Shown one piece after another: positions 24,957-33,901 of a stretch of DNA of 64,000 nt. The translations under genes and the position numbers were made by a program. A model generated the notes under the pieces. That model was given only the letters and a program-made list of their open reading frames with translations. It searched no databases and was not told the DNA's origin. Source of the stretch: Sphingobacterium siyangense (GTDB lineage Bacteria; Bacteroidota; Bacteroidia; Sphingobacteriales; Sphingobacteriaceae); assembly GCF_007830445.1 (NCBI RefSeq), contig NZ_VLKR01000010.1, positions 62,001 through 126,000 on the forward strand, read 5' to 3'. Position 1 is the first letter of the stretch. Each line of letters begins with the position of its first letter.

Positions 24957-25376
24957 TTATTTTCTTCTATTCTGCAGGGATTTGTATAGATGTTCTCTGA
25001 ATTCCTGTTCTACTTCAAAAAATTGCGATGCCCGCGCATTGCCAATAACTTTGGCAAATTTGACCCGGTATTCTTTTTTGATCTCCACTTCTTTAACATC
25101 ATACTGTAAGACATCTCTGGAACCACCTCTAAAACTATTTTTGGGAGCACCATTCAATTTTTCTTTTCTGATATCCCAAAGTGTTTGGCTATACTCATTA
25201 TAGAGCGGAAAGAATTGCTGAGCCTCTCTTGGCGTTAAATCTAGTTCTTTAGTAATGTAAGCTATTTTTTCATTTTCTATAGCTTGAAATCGATTTTTGT
25301 CTTGTGCAAAGCCCAAGGCAATAGAAAATATACTAAAGAACAATGTTATCCATATGTATTTTTTATCGAACATCAT
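24957..25376 (-). CDS. Small periplasmic protein of a sigma-factor operon
   Basis: A 139-residue exported protein with a signal peptide over about residues 1-25 (ends GFAQ) and a helical body. It has the LTPREAQQFFPLYNEYSQ segment seen in Bacteroidota proteins that follow ECF sigma genes and are often labelled sensors. These resemble Spy/CpxP-type LTxxQ helices, by inference. Its start codon overlaps the stop of the anti-sigma-like gene, so translation is coupled. Role: perhaps sensing envelope state for the sigma/anti-sigma pair. Confidence 0.8.
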   Translation of the reverse strand: MMFDKKYIWITLFFSIFSIALGFAQDKNRFQAIENEKIAYITKELDLTPREAQQFFPLYNEYSQTLWDIRKEKLNGAPKNSFRGGSRDVLQYDVKEVEIKKEYRVKFAKVIGNARASQFFEVEQEFREHLYKSLQNRRK

Positions 25377-26332
25377 TATAAGGTATAGTTTAGATAATCT
25401 TCTATTTCTTGTTTAGATATATTACTCCCAAATCCCTTGGTAGGGAGATTCGCTTCATCGGTATACTGGGACATATAGATCATATCATCACCAGAAGCTG
25501 AAGCCGCAAGGTAATTAATAATTTCCTGCTTAGGAATTTCTGACAAATGTTGGCTCAACTGCTCTTCTGCAACTGTTTCTACGGGAGCTGCATTTTGTTG
25601 TTGATACTGATACCCCCAATATCCTCCTATGCTCAACATGGCGGCAAAAGATGCTGCAACAGCATAGCGTGCATACCATTTTTTCGGTCTTCCTATTTGA
25701 TGGATAGGTGTATGATCTTTTTCAGGCTCCTGCACAGCATTAATAATACTGTCGGAAAGAGTCTCAAAATAATGTTGTGGTACATCAAAGCCTGCAGTCA
25801 CAACCGTTTCTTTGAGTTTTTCTTCAGCGATACGAGCAAAAATAGTCGATTCAACTGTTTCTTCATAGCCAGCCGGAACAGAGAAACCATCTGTAGGAAC
25901 TGTTTTCTTCAATTCCTGCTCAGCTAAACGGGCGAAGATGGAATCTTCAAGCGTTTGATTATAAGCAGAAGGCATTGTAAAGCCATCAGATACAATCGTT
26001 TCTTTTAATTTGTCTTCTAAAATTCGGTTGAGGATAGTTGAAGATAGTTCGGAAGCATAATTTTCAGGAATTTCAAAGCCGTCAGTAGCAACTTGATTTT
26101 TTAAATTGTCTTCTGCTACTTTACACATAATGGCCTCAGATAGGCTATCAAAATATCCTTCTGGAACCTCAAAGATGGATTCTTCCTTGCATTCAATCAA
26201 TTTGACTTGCGTAATTATTTTTGATTCTAAATCACTGAAATAATTTTCAGGTAAGCCAAATGGATTTTCACGCAACGATGCTGGAAGATTTGTAGGCTCC
26301 AGCCCATCATGATATGTGCCATTTTCCTTCAT
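25376..26332 (-). CDS. Repeat-bearing membrane protein, putative anti-sigma factor
   Basis: A 318-residue protein between an ECF sigma gene and its periplasmic partner, the anti-sigma position. The cytoplasmic part (1-205) consists of six repeats of a unit of the form GFxVPxxYxxxLxxxI. The Phe residues sit at 54, 86, 118, 150 and 182, exactly 32 apart, with a first copy at 25. A single membrane helix follows at about 221-239, then a periplasmic tail of 80 residues. Bacteroidota anti-sigma proteins often carry this VPxxYF motif once or twice; six copies is unusual. Direct sigma binding is inferred. Confidence 0.8.
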   Translation of the reverse strand: MKENGTYHDGLEPTNLPASLRENPFGLPENYFSDLESKIITQVKLIECKEESIFEVPEGYFDSLSEAIMCKVAEDNLKNQVATDGFEIPENYASELSSTILNRILEDKLKETIVSDGFTMPSAYNQTLEDSIFARLAEQELKKTVPTDGFSVPAGYEETVESTIFARIAEEKLKETVVTAGFDVPQHYFETLSDSIINAVQEPEKDHTPIHQIGRPKKWYARYAVAASFAAMLSIGGYWGYQYQQQNAAPVETVAEEQLSQHLSEIPKQEIINYLAASASGDDMIYMSQYTDEANLPTKGFGSNISKQEIEDYLNYTL

Positions 26333-26365
26333 AGTATTTGTTAGAACCTAATTTCGCTAAAAGGT

Positions 26366-26911
26366 TTAATCGTTGTTGTTAAAAAATGCCTCTATTTTTT
26401 TGACGGCCAAATGATAAGAGGCTTTAAGCGCTCCAACACTTGTTCCGAGAACTTCTGAAATCTCTTCATATTTCATGTCTTCAAAATATTTCATATTGAA
26501 GACCAATTTTTGCTTCTCTGGCAAGGTCAACAAAGCCTGTTGTAATTTCATTTGAGCTCTATCACCATTGAAATAATTGCCATCAGCAAGCGTTTCTGCC
26601 AGATAAGCAGTCGTGTCGTCATCCAACGACACGTTCTGCTTTTGCTTTTTCTTATTTAAGAAGGTAATACATTCATTTGTTGCAATACGATAAAGCCACG
26701 TGTATAACTGTGAGTCTTCCTGGAAGTTCCCAAGGTTCTTCCATACTTTCACAAAAATATCTTGTACAACATCGTCCGCATCGTCATGATCGATGACCAT
26801 TCTTCGCACATGCCAATAAATCTTCTGTTGATATTTCTTCAACAATAAACGGAAAGCTTCTTCTCGCGTACTCTCTTCGGCGAATTTTGCTATAATTAAA
26901 GCGTCATCCAT
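26366..26911 (-). CDS. ECF-family RNA polymerase sigma factor
   Basis: A 181-residue sigma-70 family factor with regions 2 and 4 only. Region 2 shows DDADDVVQDIFVKVWKNL and the -10 reading helix around LYTWLYRIATNECITFLNK. Region 4 reads LPEKQKLVFNMKYFEDMKYE and then an HTH around ISEVLGTSVGALKASYHLA. It is first in a three-gene operon with a putative anti-sigma factor and a periplasmic protein. It likely responds to an envelope signal. Confidence 0.92.
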   Translation of the reverse strand: MDDALIIAKFAEESTREEAFRLLLKKYQQKIYWHVRRMVIDHDDADDVVQDIFVKVWKNLGNFQEDSQLYTWLYRIATNECITFLNKKKQKQNVSLDDDTTAYLAETLADGNYFNGDRAQMKLQQALLTLPEKQKLVFNMKYFEDMKYEEISEVLGTSVGALKASYHLAVKKIEAFFNNND

Positions 26912-26932
26912 ATATTGACTTGCGTAGTTTTG

Positions 26933-27886
26933 TTATTTTCTTTTGATTACTTTTTGAGCCGCTGCAACAATAGCCGCTGCATTCAGACCGTATTTTTCCA
27001 TCAATTGAGCAGGAGTACCTGATTCTCCAAAACTATCATTTACAGCAACGTATTCTTGTGGAGTAGGCAACTCTCTTGTTAATACCTGAGCAACGCTATC
27101 ACCTAAACCGCCAAGACGATTATGCTCTTCCGCCGTTACGACACATTTGGTTTTAGCAACAGATTTTAAAATAGCTTCTTCATCCAAAGGTTTGATTGTA
27201 TGGATATTGATAATCTCAGCGTTGATGCCCAACTCAGCTAATTGCTCACCAGCTTGGATAGCTTCCCATACCAGATGACCTGTAGCAATGATCGTAACAT
27301 CCGTTCCTTCATTTAATAATACCGCCTTACCAATCACAAATTCCTGATCAGCAGGAGTGAAGTTAGGAACTACAGGACGGCCAAAACGCAAATAAACCGG
27401 TCCATCATATTTGGCTGCAGCAATCGTAGCGGCTTTTGTTTGATTGAAATCACAAGGATTGATCACTGTCATTCCAGGCAACATTTTCATCAAACCGATA
27501 TCTTCTAAGATTTGGTGAGTTGCACCATCTTCACCTAAGGTTAGACCAGCATGTGACGCCGCAATTTTTACATTTTTGTCCGAGTATGCGATCGATTGGC
27601 GAATCTGATCATAAACACGGCCTGTTGAGAAATTTGCGAATGTACCTGTGAATGGTATTTTACCACCGATCGTAAGTCCGGCAGCAATACCCATCATGTT
27701 TGCTTCCGCAATACCGATTTGGAAAAAGCGCTCAGGAAATTCTTTGATAAAATCGTTCATTTTTAACGAACCGATTAAATCAGCACATAATGCAACTACA
27801 TTCTCATCTTGCTTTCCTGCTTCTAGTAAGCCCGCACCAAATCCTGAGCGTGTATCTTTTGACTCTGTATAAGTATATTTTTTCAT
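26933..27886 (-). CDS. Transketolase, C-terminal subunit
   Basis: A 317-residue protein holding the pyrimidine-binding and C-terminal domains of transketolase, the thiamine-diphosphate enzyme of the non-oxidative pentose phosphate pathway. Key segments are FFQIGIAEANMMGIAAGL with the catalytic Glu, and LTLGEDGATHQILEDIG. It pairs with the N-terminal subunit encoded directly upstream, one base away. This two-gene form is common in Bacteroidota and other phyla. The heteromeric enzyme is inferred from that pairing. Confidence 0.93.
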   Translation of the reverse strand: MKKYTYTESKDTRSGFGAGLLEAGKQDENVVALCADLIGSLKMNDFIKEFPERFFQIGIAEANMMGIAAGLTIGGKIPFTGTFANFSTGRVYDQIRQSIAYSDKNVKIAASHAGLTLGEDGATHQILEDIGLMKMLPGMTVINPCDFNQTKAATIAAAKYDGPVYLRFGRPVVPNFTPADQEFVIGKAVLLNEGTDVTIIATGHLVWEAIQAGEQLAELGINAEIINIHTIKPLDEEAILKSVAKTKCVVTAEEHNRLGGLGDSVAQVLTRELPTPQEYVAVNDSFGESGTPAQLMEKYGLNAAAIVAAAQKVIKRK

Positions 27887-27887
27887 G

Positions 27888-28736
27888 CTAGTAATCTCCT
27901 AAAGTTTCTGTAAGCTGATTCAACGCCGACGCCAATTGTTCGTCATTTGGAGCAACACCATGCCATTTATGAGAACCCATCATAAAATCAACACCGCTAC
28001 CCATTTCAGTATGCATCAGAATAATAACCGGTTTACCTTTTCCTGTGCGTGATTTAGCTTCTGCTAAACCTGCAACAACAGCATTCATGTCATTGCCTTT
28101 AGCAATTTCCATCACATCCCAGCCAAATGCTTCCCATTTTGCACGAAGATCACCAAGAGATAATACTTGATCTGTAGATCCGTCAATTTGTGCTTTGTTA
28201 TAGTCAACAGTAGCAATTAAATTGTCGATTTTGTTGTGTGGTGCGTACATTGCAGCTTCCCAAACTTGGCCCTCCTGCAATTCGCCATCACCCATTAAAA
28301 CATAAACTAGATTATTGTCTTTATTCAATTTTTTTGCCTGTGCGGCTCCAATTGCAACAGATAATCCTTGGCCCAATGATCCCGAAGCAATACGAATACC
28401 CGGAAGGCCTTCGTGTGTTGTTGGGTGACCTTGAAGTCTGGAATTGATTTTTCTGAACGTTGCTAATTCGCTCACTTCAAAATATCCCGCATGCGCCAAT
28501 GTACTGTAAAATACAGGAGAGATGTGTCCATTTGACAGGAAGAATAAATCTTCTCCTTTTCCATCCATGTCAAAGGAAGGATTGCGTTTCATTGCATTGA
28601 AATAAAGCGCCACAAAGTAATCTGTACAACCTAACGAACCACCTGGGTGTCCTGATTGACAAGCGTGTACCATACGTACGATATCACGTCTTACCTGTGA
28701 TGCAATTTGTTCTAGTTTGTTAATATCTGCACTCAT
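27888..28736 (-). CDS. Transketolase, N-terminal subunit
   Basis: A 282-residue thiamine-diphosphate-binding half of transketolase. It has CQSGHPGGSLGCTDYFVALY, ASGSLGQGLSVAIGAA, and the GDG motif in LMGDGELQEGQVWEAA, with Asn in DYNKAQ for metal and diphosphate binding. The chosen start is MSADINKLEQ at 28736; the frame also opens at 28754. The gene is upstream of, and nearly touches, the C-terminal subunit. Confidence 0.93.
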   Translation of the reverse strand: MSADINKLEQIASQVRRDIVRMVHACQSGHPGGSLGCTDYFVALYFNAMKRNPSFDMDGKGEDLFFLSNGHISPVFYSTLAHAGYFEVSELATFRKINSRLQGHPTTHEGLPGIRIASGSLGQGLSVAIGAAQAKKLNKDNNLVYVLMGDGELQEGQVWEAAMYAPHNKIDNLIATVDYNKAQIDGSTDQVLSLGDLRAKWEAFGWDVMEIAKGNDMNAVVAGLAEAKSRTGKGKPVIILMHTEMGSGVDFMMGSHKWHGVAPNDEQLASALNQLTETLGDY

Positions 28737-28906
28737 TTTTTTTGTTGGTTTCACAATTGGTCGTAAAGTTAACTATTTTTAAGCTAGATGCTTGTTAAAA
28801 AATGAATTTATATTGACTTATCCCAGATCGACGATGTGTTTGATCTGCGGATTTTTATTTTTTTTGTACCTTGCTTCACTTTATAAAACCAACAATTTTC
28901 AGCATA

Positions 28907-31324
28907 ATGCCTAATCAACTCAAAAGCAGCCTTATTATTTCAGCGCTCTCAGCCCTTTATTTGCATTCTTCTGCCCAGCACATCAACATTTACCATAAGG
29001 ATTGGATCGATTTTAACAAAAATGGGAAAAAGGATATTTATGAAGACCCCAAACAGAAAATAGCCAGTCGCGTGGAGGATCTGTTGCGTCAAATGACTGT
29101 TCAAGAAAAGGCCAATCAGACGGTTACACTCTACGGTTATGGGCGGGTTTTGAAAGATGAGCAGCCCACTGCCGCTTGGGACAAAGAGATTTGGAAACAC
29201 GGCTTGGCCAATATCGACGAAATGTTGAATAGCTTGGCTTATAATAAGTCGGCAAAAAGTTCATTTTCGTATCCCTTCAGCCGCCATGCTCAAGCCTTAA
29301 ATAATGTTCAAAAATGGTTTGTGGAAAACACACGACTTGGTATTCCCGTTGATTTTACCAATGAGGGGATTCATGGACTCAACCATGATCGCGCTACTTC
29401 CCTGCCGGCACCAATCAATATTGGAAGTACATGGAATACTTCACTGGTACGTAAAGCTGGCGATATAATTGGTAGGGAAGCCAAATATCTGGGCTATACC
29501 AATGTCTATACGCCTATTCTTGATGTTTCTAGAGATCCGCGCTGGGGAAGAGTGGTTGAAACCTATGGCGAAGATCCGTTTCATATTGCTGAAATGGGGA
29601 AACAAGTTGTTTTAGGGATTCAACAAAATGGAGTCGCATCCACATTGAAACATTATGCGGTCTATTCTGTGCCCAAAGGGGGAAGAGATGGCAATGCACG
29701 TACGGATCCTCATGTTGGCTTTCGTGAGATGCATTCGCTTCACCTCTATCCATTTAAAAGGGTCATAAAGGAAGCCAAACCCTTGGGAGTCATGAGTAGT
29801 TATAATGATTATGATGGCGTGCCTGTATCTGCCAGCAGCTATTTTTTACAGGACTTACTCCGAAAAGAGTATGGTTTTGAAGGGTATGTGGTGTCCGACA
29901 GTGAGGCTCTAGAGTTTATTTACAACAAACACCATGTTGCTGCAAACTATAAAGATGCTATTAAACAGGCATTAGAGGCGGGTTTGAATGTGCGGACAAA
30001 TTTTGATCCACCGAGTACATATCTAACGCCACTAATGGAACTAATAGAAGAAGGAGGGCTGGATATCAAAATATTGGATCAGCGGGTTCGCGAAGTCCTG
30101 ACCGTGAAATTTAAACTGGGTTTATTTGATCATCCATTGAGAGAAGATATAGCGATAGCCGATAAAAAGGTGCATACCCCCGCAGATGAAGAAGTATCAC
30201 TTCAAATGAATAAGGAGTCTATTGTTCTGTTGAAAAATGAACAGAATCTTCTCCCAATAGACGTGAATAAATACAAACGAATTTTGGTTACGGGACCAAT
30301 GGCAGAAGCAACAAATTATACGACAAGTCGCTATGGACCTTCCAATAATCCGATCACCACCATCAAAGATGGGATTATAAACTATGGAAAAACAAAGGCA
30401 CTTCGGGTTGATTATGCAAAAGGGGTAGATGTCGTGGATAAAAACTGGCCTGAGAGTGAGATTATTCCAACAGACTTGTCCGGCGAGGAGCTGGAAAAGA
30501 TGGCCGAAGGTGTTCGTCTCGGTAAAGAATCTGACCTAATCATAGCGGTAATGGGCGAGTCGGAACGGGAAGTCGGTGAAAGTCGATCGCGATCAGATCT
30601 AAATTTGCCAGGCAAGCAACGCGACTATTTAATGAAATTGAAGGAAACAGGTAAACCTATTGTGCTGGTACTTGTCAATGGTCGTCCACTTACTGTCAAT
30701 TGGGAAAACAAGTATCTACCTGCAATTGTGGAGAGTTGGTTTCTTAGCAATCAGTCGGGAAATGTTCTTGCCGAAATGCTGTTTGGAGGGTATAGCCCTA
30801 GTGGAAAATTGCCTATTTCATTTCCGAAGTCCGTCGGACAGGTTGAAATGAATTTTCCGACCAAGCCCGCTGCACAGGCGGGGCAACCTGGGGTCGGACC
30901 CAATGGGTGGGGCAATAGTCGGGTTGTTGGATTCTTATACCCTTTTGGATATGGATTAAGCTACACAGATTTTAGTTTTTCAAATTTACAACTCGCGAAG
31001 AAACAGATCAGACCAACGGATTCCCTTACAGTTACGGTTGATATTGAAAACATAGGGAAGAGGAAAGGCGCCGAAGTTGTTCAGCTTTATATCAAAGACG
31101 TGCTGTCTTCGGTAACGACATATGAGATGGATTTGCGTGGATTCGAAAAAGTTGAGCTTAATCCAGGGGAAAAGAAGACGTTACAGTTTACGATCTTACC
31201 TGCCCACCTGGAACTTTTGGATCAGCATAATAACTGGACAGTTGAACCCGGCAAATTTGAACTATTTATCGGTAATTCTTCTGTTAATCTTCCGCTTAAA
31301 GATTCATTTGAAGTAGTCAATTAG
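28907..31324 (+). CDS. Glycoside hydrolase family 3 beta-glucosidase, secreted
   Basis: An 805-residue retaining glycosidase. A signal peptide covers about 1-24 (ends SSAQ). The GH3 barrel contains IYTPILDVSRDPRWGR-type NVYTPILDVSRDPRWGR and the catalytic nucleophile Asp331 in GYVVSDSEAL. The alpha/beta C domain (VNGRPLTVNW, ETYG-like ESEREVGESRSRSDL) and a C-terminal fibronectin-like domain (RKGAEVVQLYIKD) complete the usual architecture. The frame opens 12 codons earlier, but ATG 28907 places the signal properly. Likely a periplasmic exo-acting beta-glucosidase or xylosidase; no transporter is linked. Confidence 0.93.
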   Translation: MPNQLKSSLIISALSALYLHSSAQHINIYHKDWIDFNKNGKKDIYEDPKQKIASRVEDLLRQMTVQEKANQTVTLYGYGRVLKDEQPTAAWDKEIWKHGLANIDEMLNSLAYNKSAKSSFSYPFSRHAQALNNVQKWFVENTRLGIPVDFTNEGIHGLNHDRATSLPAPINIGSTWNTSLVRKAGDIIGREAKYLGYTNVYTPILDVSRDPRWGRVVETYGEDPFHIAEMGKQVVLGIQQNGVASTLKHYAVYSVPKGGRDGNARTDPHVGFREMHSLHLYPFKRVIKEAKPLGVMSSYNDYDGVPVSASSYFLQDLLRKEYGFEGYVVSDSEALEFIYNKHHVAANYKDAIKQALEAGLNVRTNFDPPSTYLTPLMELIEEGGLDIKILDQRVREVLTVKFKLGLFDHPLREDIAIADKKVHTPADEEVSLQMNKESIVLLKNEQNLLPIDVNKYKRILVTGPMAEATNYTTSRYGPSNNPITTIKDGIINYGKTKALRVDYAKGVDVVDKNWPESEIIPTDLSGEELEKMAEGVRLGKESDLIIAVMGESEREVGESRSRSDLNLPGKQRDYLMKLKETGKPIVLVLVNGRPLTVNWENKYLPAIVESWFLSNQSGNVLAEMLFGGYSPSGKLPISFPKSVGQVEMNFPTKPAAQAGQPGVGPNGWGNSRVVGFLYPFGYGLSYTDFSFSNLQLAKKQIRPTDSLTVTVDIENIGKRKGAEVVQLYIKDVLSSVTTYEMDLRGFEKVELNPGEKKTLQFTILPAHLELLDQHNNWTVEPGKFELFIGNSSVNLPLKDSFEVVN

Positions 31325-31387
31325 GTTAAAAAATGCTATACCAAGCAGATGGTGGATAGCGATTATTTCTTCTTAAGACTAGTGAAT

Positions 31388-31429
31388 AAAAAAAGGATTC
31401 AGCAAAATTAATTACTGAATCCTTTTTTT
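31388..31429. terminator. Bidirectional terminator between the GH3 and nfu genes
   Basis: Perfect stem AAAAAAAGGATTCAG/CTGAATCCTTTTTTT between two convergent genes, T-runs on both strands. Confidence 0.9.
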
Positions 31430-31449
31430 ATTGTATCGAATAGCTGTGA

Positions 31450-32004
31450 TTACATGGCCTCAGCGACAACTTCAGTCACTTCTGGAACCATGCGTTTCAA
31501 CAATCCCTCAATTCCTGCTTTTAATGTGATTGTCGAAGATGGACAACCACTGCAAGAACCTTTTAGTTCAACTGTCACAATACCTTCGTTGAAGGATTTA
31601 TAATGGATTGCTCCACCATCTTGTTCAACAGCAGGTCTTACATAATCATGTAATACTTGTTGTATCTTCACTTCAGTTTCAGTACCTTCAAAATTAACCT
31701 CTGTATCGTGGTGTACCGTTTTTACAGCAAGTTCAGACTCTACAGCACCTTTTACAAAGTCTTTTAGCAAGGCTTCAATGTCTTCCCATTCCGCATCTTC
31801 AGTTTTGGTAATGGTCACGAAGTTACTTGCAAAAAATACCCCATTTACAAAGTTAAATTTGAATAATTCAAGTGCAAACGGTGAATCTTGTGCTGCTTCT
31901 TTATTTGGAAAATCCACACTACCGTTGATCAACAATTTATTGACCAAGAACTTCATTGTAGAAGGGTTGGGTGTAGACTCTGTATATACGTTAATCGTAG
32001 CCAT
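31450..32004 (-). CDS. Nfu-type iron-sulfur cluster carrier
   Basis: A 184-residue protein with an N-terminal Nfu domain (VYTESTPNPSTMKFLVN) and a C-terminal NifU-like domain. The latter's CxxC (Cys151 and Cys154 in KGSCSGCPSS) binds a transferable iron-sulfur cluster. This matches Nfu1-type proteins that deliver clusters to target enzymes in the cytoplasm. It is a single gene; TATATTTG at 32028-32035 on the minus strand is a perfect -7 element about 25 bp upstream. Confidence 0.93.
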   Translation of the reverse strand: MATINVYTESTPNPSTMKFLVNKLLINGSVDFPNKEAAQDSPFALELFKFNFVNGVFFASNFVTITKTEDAEWEDIEALLKDFVKGAVESELAVKTVHHDTEVNFEGTETEVKIQQVLHDYVRPAVEQDGGAIHYKSFNEGIVTVELKGSCSGCPSSTITLKAGIEGLLKRMVPEVTEVVAEAM

Positions 32005-32027
32005 GTAGTATCTATTTTTATTCCAAG

Positions 32028-32035
32028 CAAATATA
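32028..32035 (-). promoter_or_regulatory. -7 element of the nfu promoter
   Basis: TATATTTG on the minus strand, exact TAnnTTTG match, 24 bp before the start codon. No -33 TTG at the right distance. Confidence 0.5.
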
Positions 32036-32076
32036 GGTCAAATGAAGCTTTGTTAAGGTCATCTATAAGTAAAAGC

Positions 32077-33426
32077 TTATAAAGTGACACCTGTGTAGTT
32101 AGAAGGACTGATCGCTTTCAGTTCCTCTTTAACTTCCGCTGATACATTTAGATTATCAACAAATGTTGCTATCGTTTCTTTTGTAACATGTGTGTTGGTA
32201 CGTGTTAGGTCTTTTAAAGCTTCATACGGCTTTGGATAGCCTTCCCTTCTCAATATAGTTTGTAGTGCCTCCGCAACAACAGCCCAATTATTTTCAAGAT
32301 CATTGGCCAACGCCTGTTCGTTTAAAATCAATTTGCGTAACCCTCTCAAAGTCGATTTAATAGCAATTAGGGTATGTGCAAACGGAACACCAATATTACG
32401 TAATACCGTAGAATCTGTTAAATCTCGTTGAAGGCGGGAAACTGGTAACTTAGCCGCAAGGTGCTCAAAAATGGCATTTGCAATACCTAAATTTCCTTCT
32501 GCATTTTCAAAGTCAATCGGGTTGACTTTATGTGGCATAGCCGAAGAACCGATTTGACCAGCAGTAATTTTTTGTTTAAAATATTCCATCGAAATATATG
32601 TCCAAATGTCACGGCATAAATCGATGACAATATTGTTTATCCGTTTTAAGGCATCACAGCTTGCAGCAAAGTTATCGTAATGCTCAATCTGTGTGGTCGT
32701 TTGTGAACGGTCTAACCCCAAGATATTGTTTACAAAATTATTCCCAAAATTGATCCAATTTGTCGCTGGATATGCAACGTGATGCGCATTAAAATTACCA
32801 GTTGCGCCACCAAATTTAGCGGAATACGGTACTTGATGTAATAGTTGCAATTGACGTTCTATGCGTTCGATAAAAACATACAACTCTTTACCCAAACGAG
32901 TTGGAGATGCCGGTTGTCCATGGGTACGTGCCAACATCGGGATGTCTGACCATGACGTTGCTAATGATTTTAACTCATGAAGCAACTCTTCTATTGCCGG
33001 TGTATAACTTTCTTTAATGGCTTCTTTCCAGGAAAGTGGAATCGCTGTGTTATTGATATCTTGTGAAGTCAAACCAAAATGGATGAATTCAAGGTAGTCC
33101 TGTAATCCTAATTTTTCAAATTGATCTTTTAGAAAATATTCAACTGCTTTAACATCATGGTTCGTAACTTTTTCTGTGTTTTTGATCCAAATGGCATCTT
33201 CTTCAGAAAAATTCCTGTAGATATCCCGCAATTTTTCATTGAGTGTTTTGTCAAACTGTTGTAATTGAGCAATACCGGATTCACTTAATGCAATAAAATA
33301 TTCGACCTCTACGCGTACACGATATTTTATTAAAGCAAATTCGGAAAAAAATGCTGAAAGTTCATTAGTATTATTGTAATAGCGTCCGTCAATAGGCGTA
33401 ACTGCTGTTAAAGATGATAAAGCCAT
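32077..33426 (-). CDS. purB: Adenylosuccinate lyase
   Basis: A 449-residue enzyme of the fumarase/aspartase superfamily acting twice in purine synthesis. The signature loop SSAMPHKVNPIDFENAEGN is intact, as is HFGLTSQDINNTA. Size and sequence fit the long E. coli-type PurB. The frame opens at 33447, but the promoter -7 element lies across that start, so ATG 33426 (MALSSLTAVTPIDGRY) is the real one. No other pur gene is nearby. Confidence 0.96.
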   Translation of the reverse strand: MALSSLTAVTPIDGRYYNNTNELSAFFSEFALIKYRVRVEVEYFIALSESGIAQLQQFDKTLNEKLRDIYRNFSEEDAIWIKNTEKVTNHDVKAVEYFLKDQFEKLGLQDYLEFIHFGLTSQDINNTAIPLSWKEAIKESYTPAIEELLHELKSLATSWSDIPMLARTHGQPASPTRLGKELYVFIERIERQLQLLHQVPYSAKFGGATGNFNAHHVAYPATNWINFGNNFVNNILGLDRSQTTTQIEHYDNFAASCDALKRINNIVIDLCRDIWTYISMEYFKQKITAGQIGSSAMPHKVNPIDFENAEGNLGIANAIFEHLAAKLPVSRLQRDLTDSTVLRNIGVPFAHTLIAIKSTLRGLRKLILNEQALANDLENNWAVVAEALQTILRREGYPKPYEALKDLTRTNTHVTKETIATFVDNLNVSAEVKEELKAISPSNYTGVTL

Positions 33427-33444
33427 AGATTGAATGATTTTTGG

Positions 33445-33475
33445 CAAAGGTAAAAAAATGCTTGGAGCTTAGCAA
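33445..33475 (-). promoter_or_regulatory. Promoter of purB
   Basis: On the minus strand a TTG at 33475-33473, a 20-bp spacer and TACCTTTG at 33452-33445 give a full Bacteroidota promoter. The start point falls near 33438, which decides in favour of the ATG at 33426. Confidence 0.75.
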
Positions 33476-33495
33476 TTTAATTGGTGTAGATATAA

Positions 33496-33525
33496 AAAAA
33501 GCCTCCTTGTTGAAGGAAGCTTTTT
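33496..33525 (-). terminator. Terminator after the 67-residue lipoprotein gene
   Basis: Stem AAAAAGCCTCCTT/AAGGAAGCTTTTT with one mismatch and a 4-nt loop. Confidence 0.8.
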
Positions 33526-33552
33526 ATACGGTGTAAATTCTTTTTCAGAGAA

Positions 33553-33756
33553 TTAGTGAGCAGCTTTAGTTGAATCAACTTTAGCAGCAGCTGAATCTAC
33601 AGCAGTTTTTGCTGAATCCAATTGCGTGTTAGCTGAATCTAAAGCAACGTTAGCTGAATCAGTAGCAGCATCAGTTTTTTTAGCTGTTTCACCACATGAT
33701 GCGAAAGCCAATGTTAAAGCTAAACCTAAGAAACCGAATTTGAATGCGTTTTTCAT
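33553..33756 (-). CDS. Small Ala/Asp/Ser-rich lipoprotein, copy 2
   Basis: A 67-residue lipoprotein. Its signal peptide MKNAFKFGFLGLALTLAFASC is almost identical to that of the gene at 33902. After the lipobox Cys, the mature part is about 46 residues of a 7-residue pattern of the form (V/L)DSAxxx, predicted as one coiled-coil helix. It ends in KAAH. It resembles Braun lipoprotein in plan, not in sequence. The shared promoter block at 33811 and the own terminator show it is a duplicated unit. Function unknown; an envelope spacer is a guess. Confidence 0.8.
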   Translation of the reverse strand: MKNAFKFGFLGLALTLAFASCGETAKKTDAATDSANVALDSANTQLDSAKTAVDSAAAKVDSTKAAH

Positions 33757-33810
33757 TTTATTAAAATTAAAATATTTTTAAATCTTGTTATTTAGGAGTT
33801 AATACCATTA

Positions 33811-33827
33811 AACCAAAAAGGTAACCC
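33811..33827 (-). promoter_or_regulatory. Conserved upstream block of lipoprotein copy 2
   Basis: AACCAAAAAGGTAACCC on the + strand (TACCTTTTTGG on the minus strand). It also occurs at 34181-34198 at the same distance from the other copy, with one extra A. Likely the shared promoter. Confidence 0.55.
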
Positions 33828-33851
33828 CTGTATTTATTTTTTTTAAAAAAA

Positions 33852-33878
33852 GAAAGGCCTTTCGTAAAAAAGGCCTTC
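33852..33878 (-). terminator. Terminator after lipoprotein copy 1
   Basis: Two AAGGCCTT half-sites 8 bp apart form a stem, followed on the minus strand by a T-rich run. Confidence 0.75.
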
Positions 33879-33901
33879 CAAAAGCTTTATTCAGTCCTGA
33901 A

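Noticed and set aside
32060..32085. TATAAG/CTTATA hairpin near the purB stop as a terminator
   Set aside because: Short AT-only stem without a T-run.
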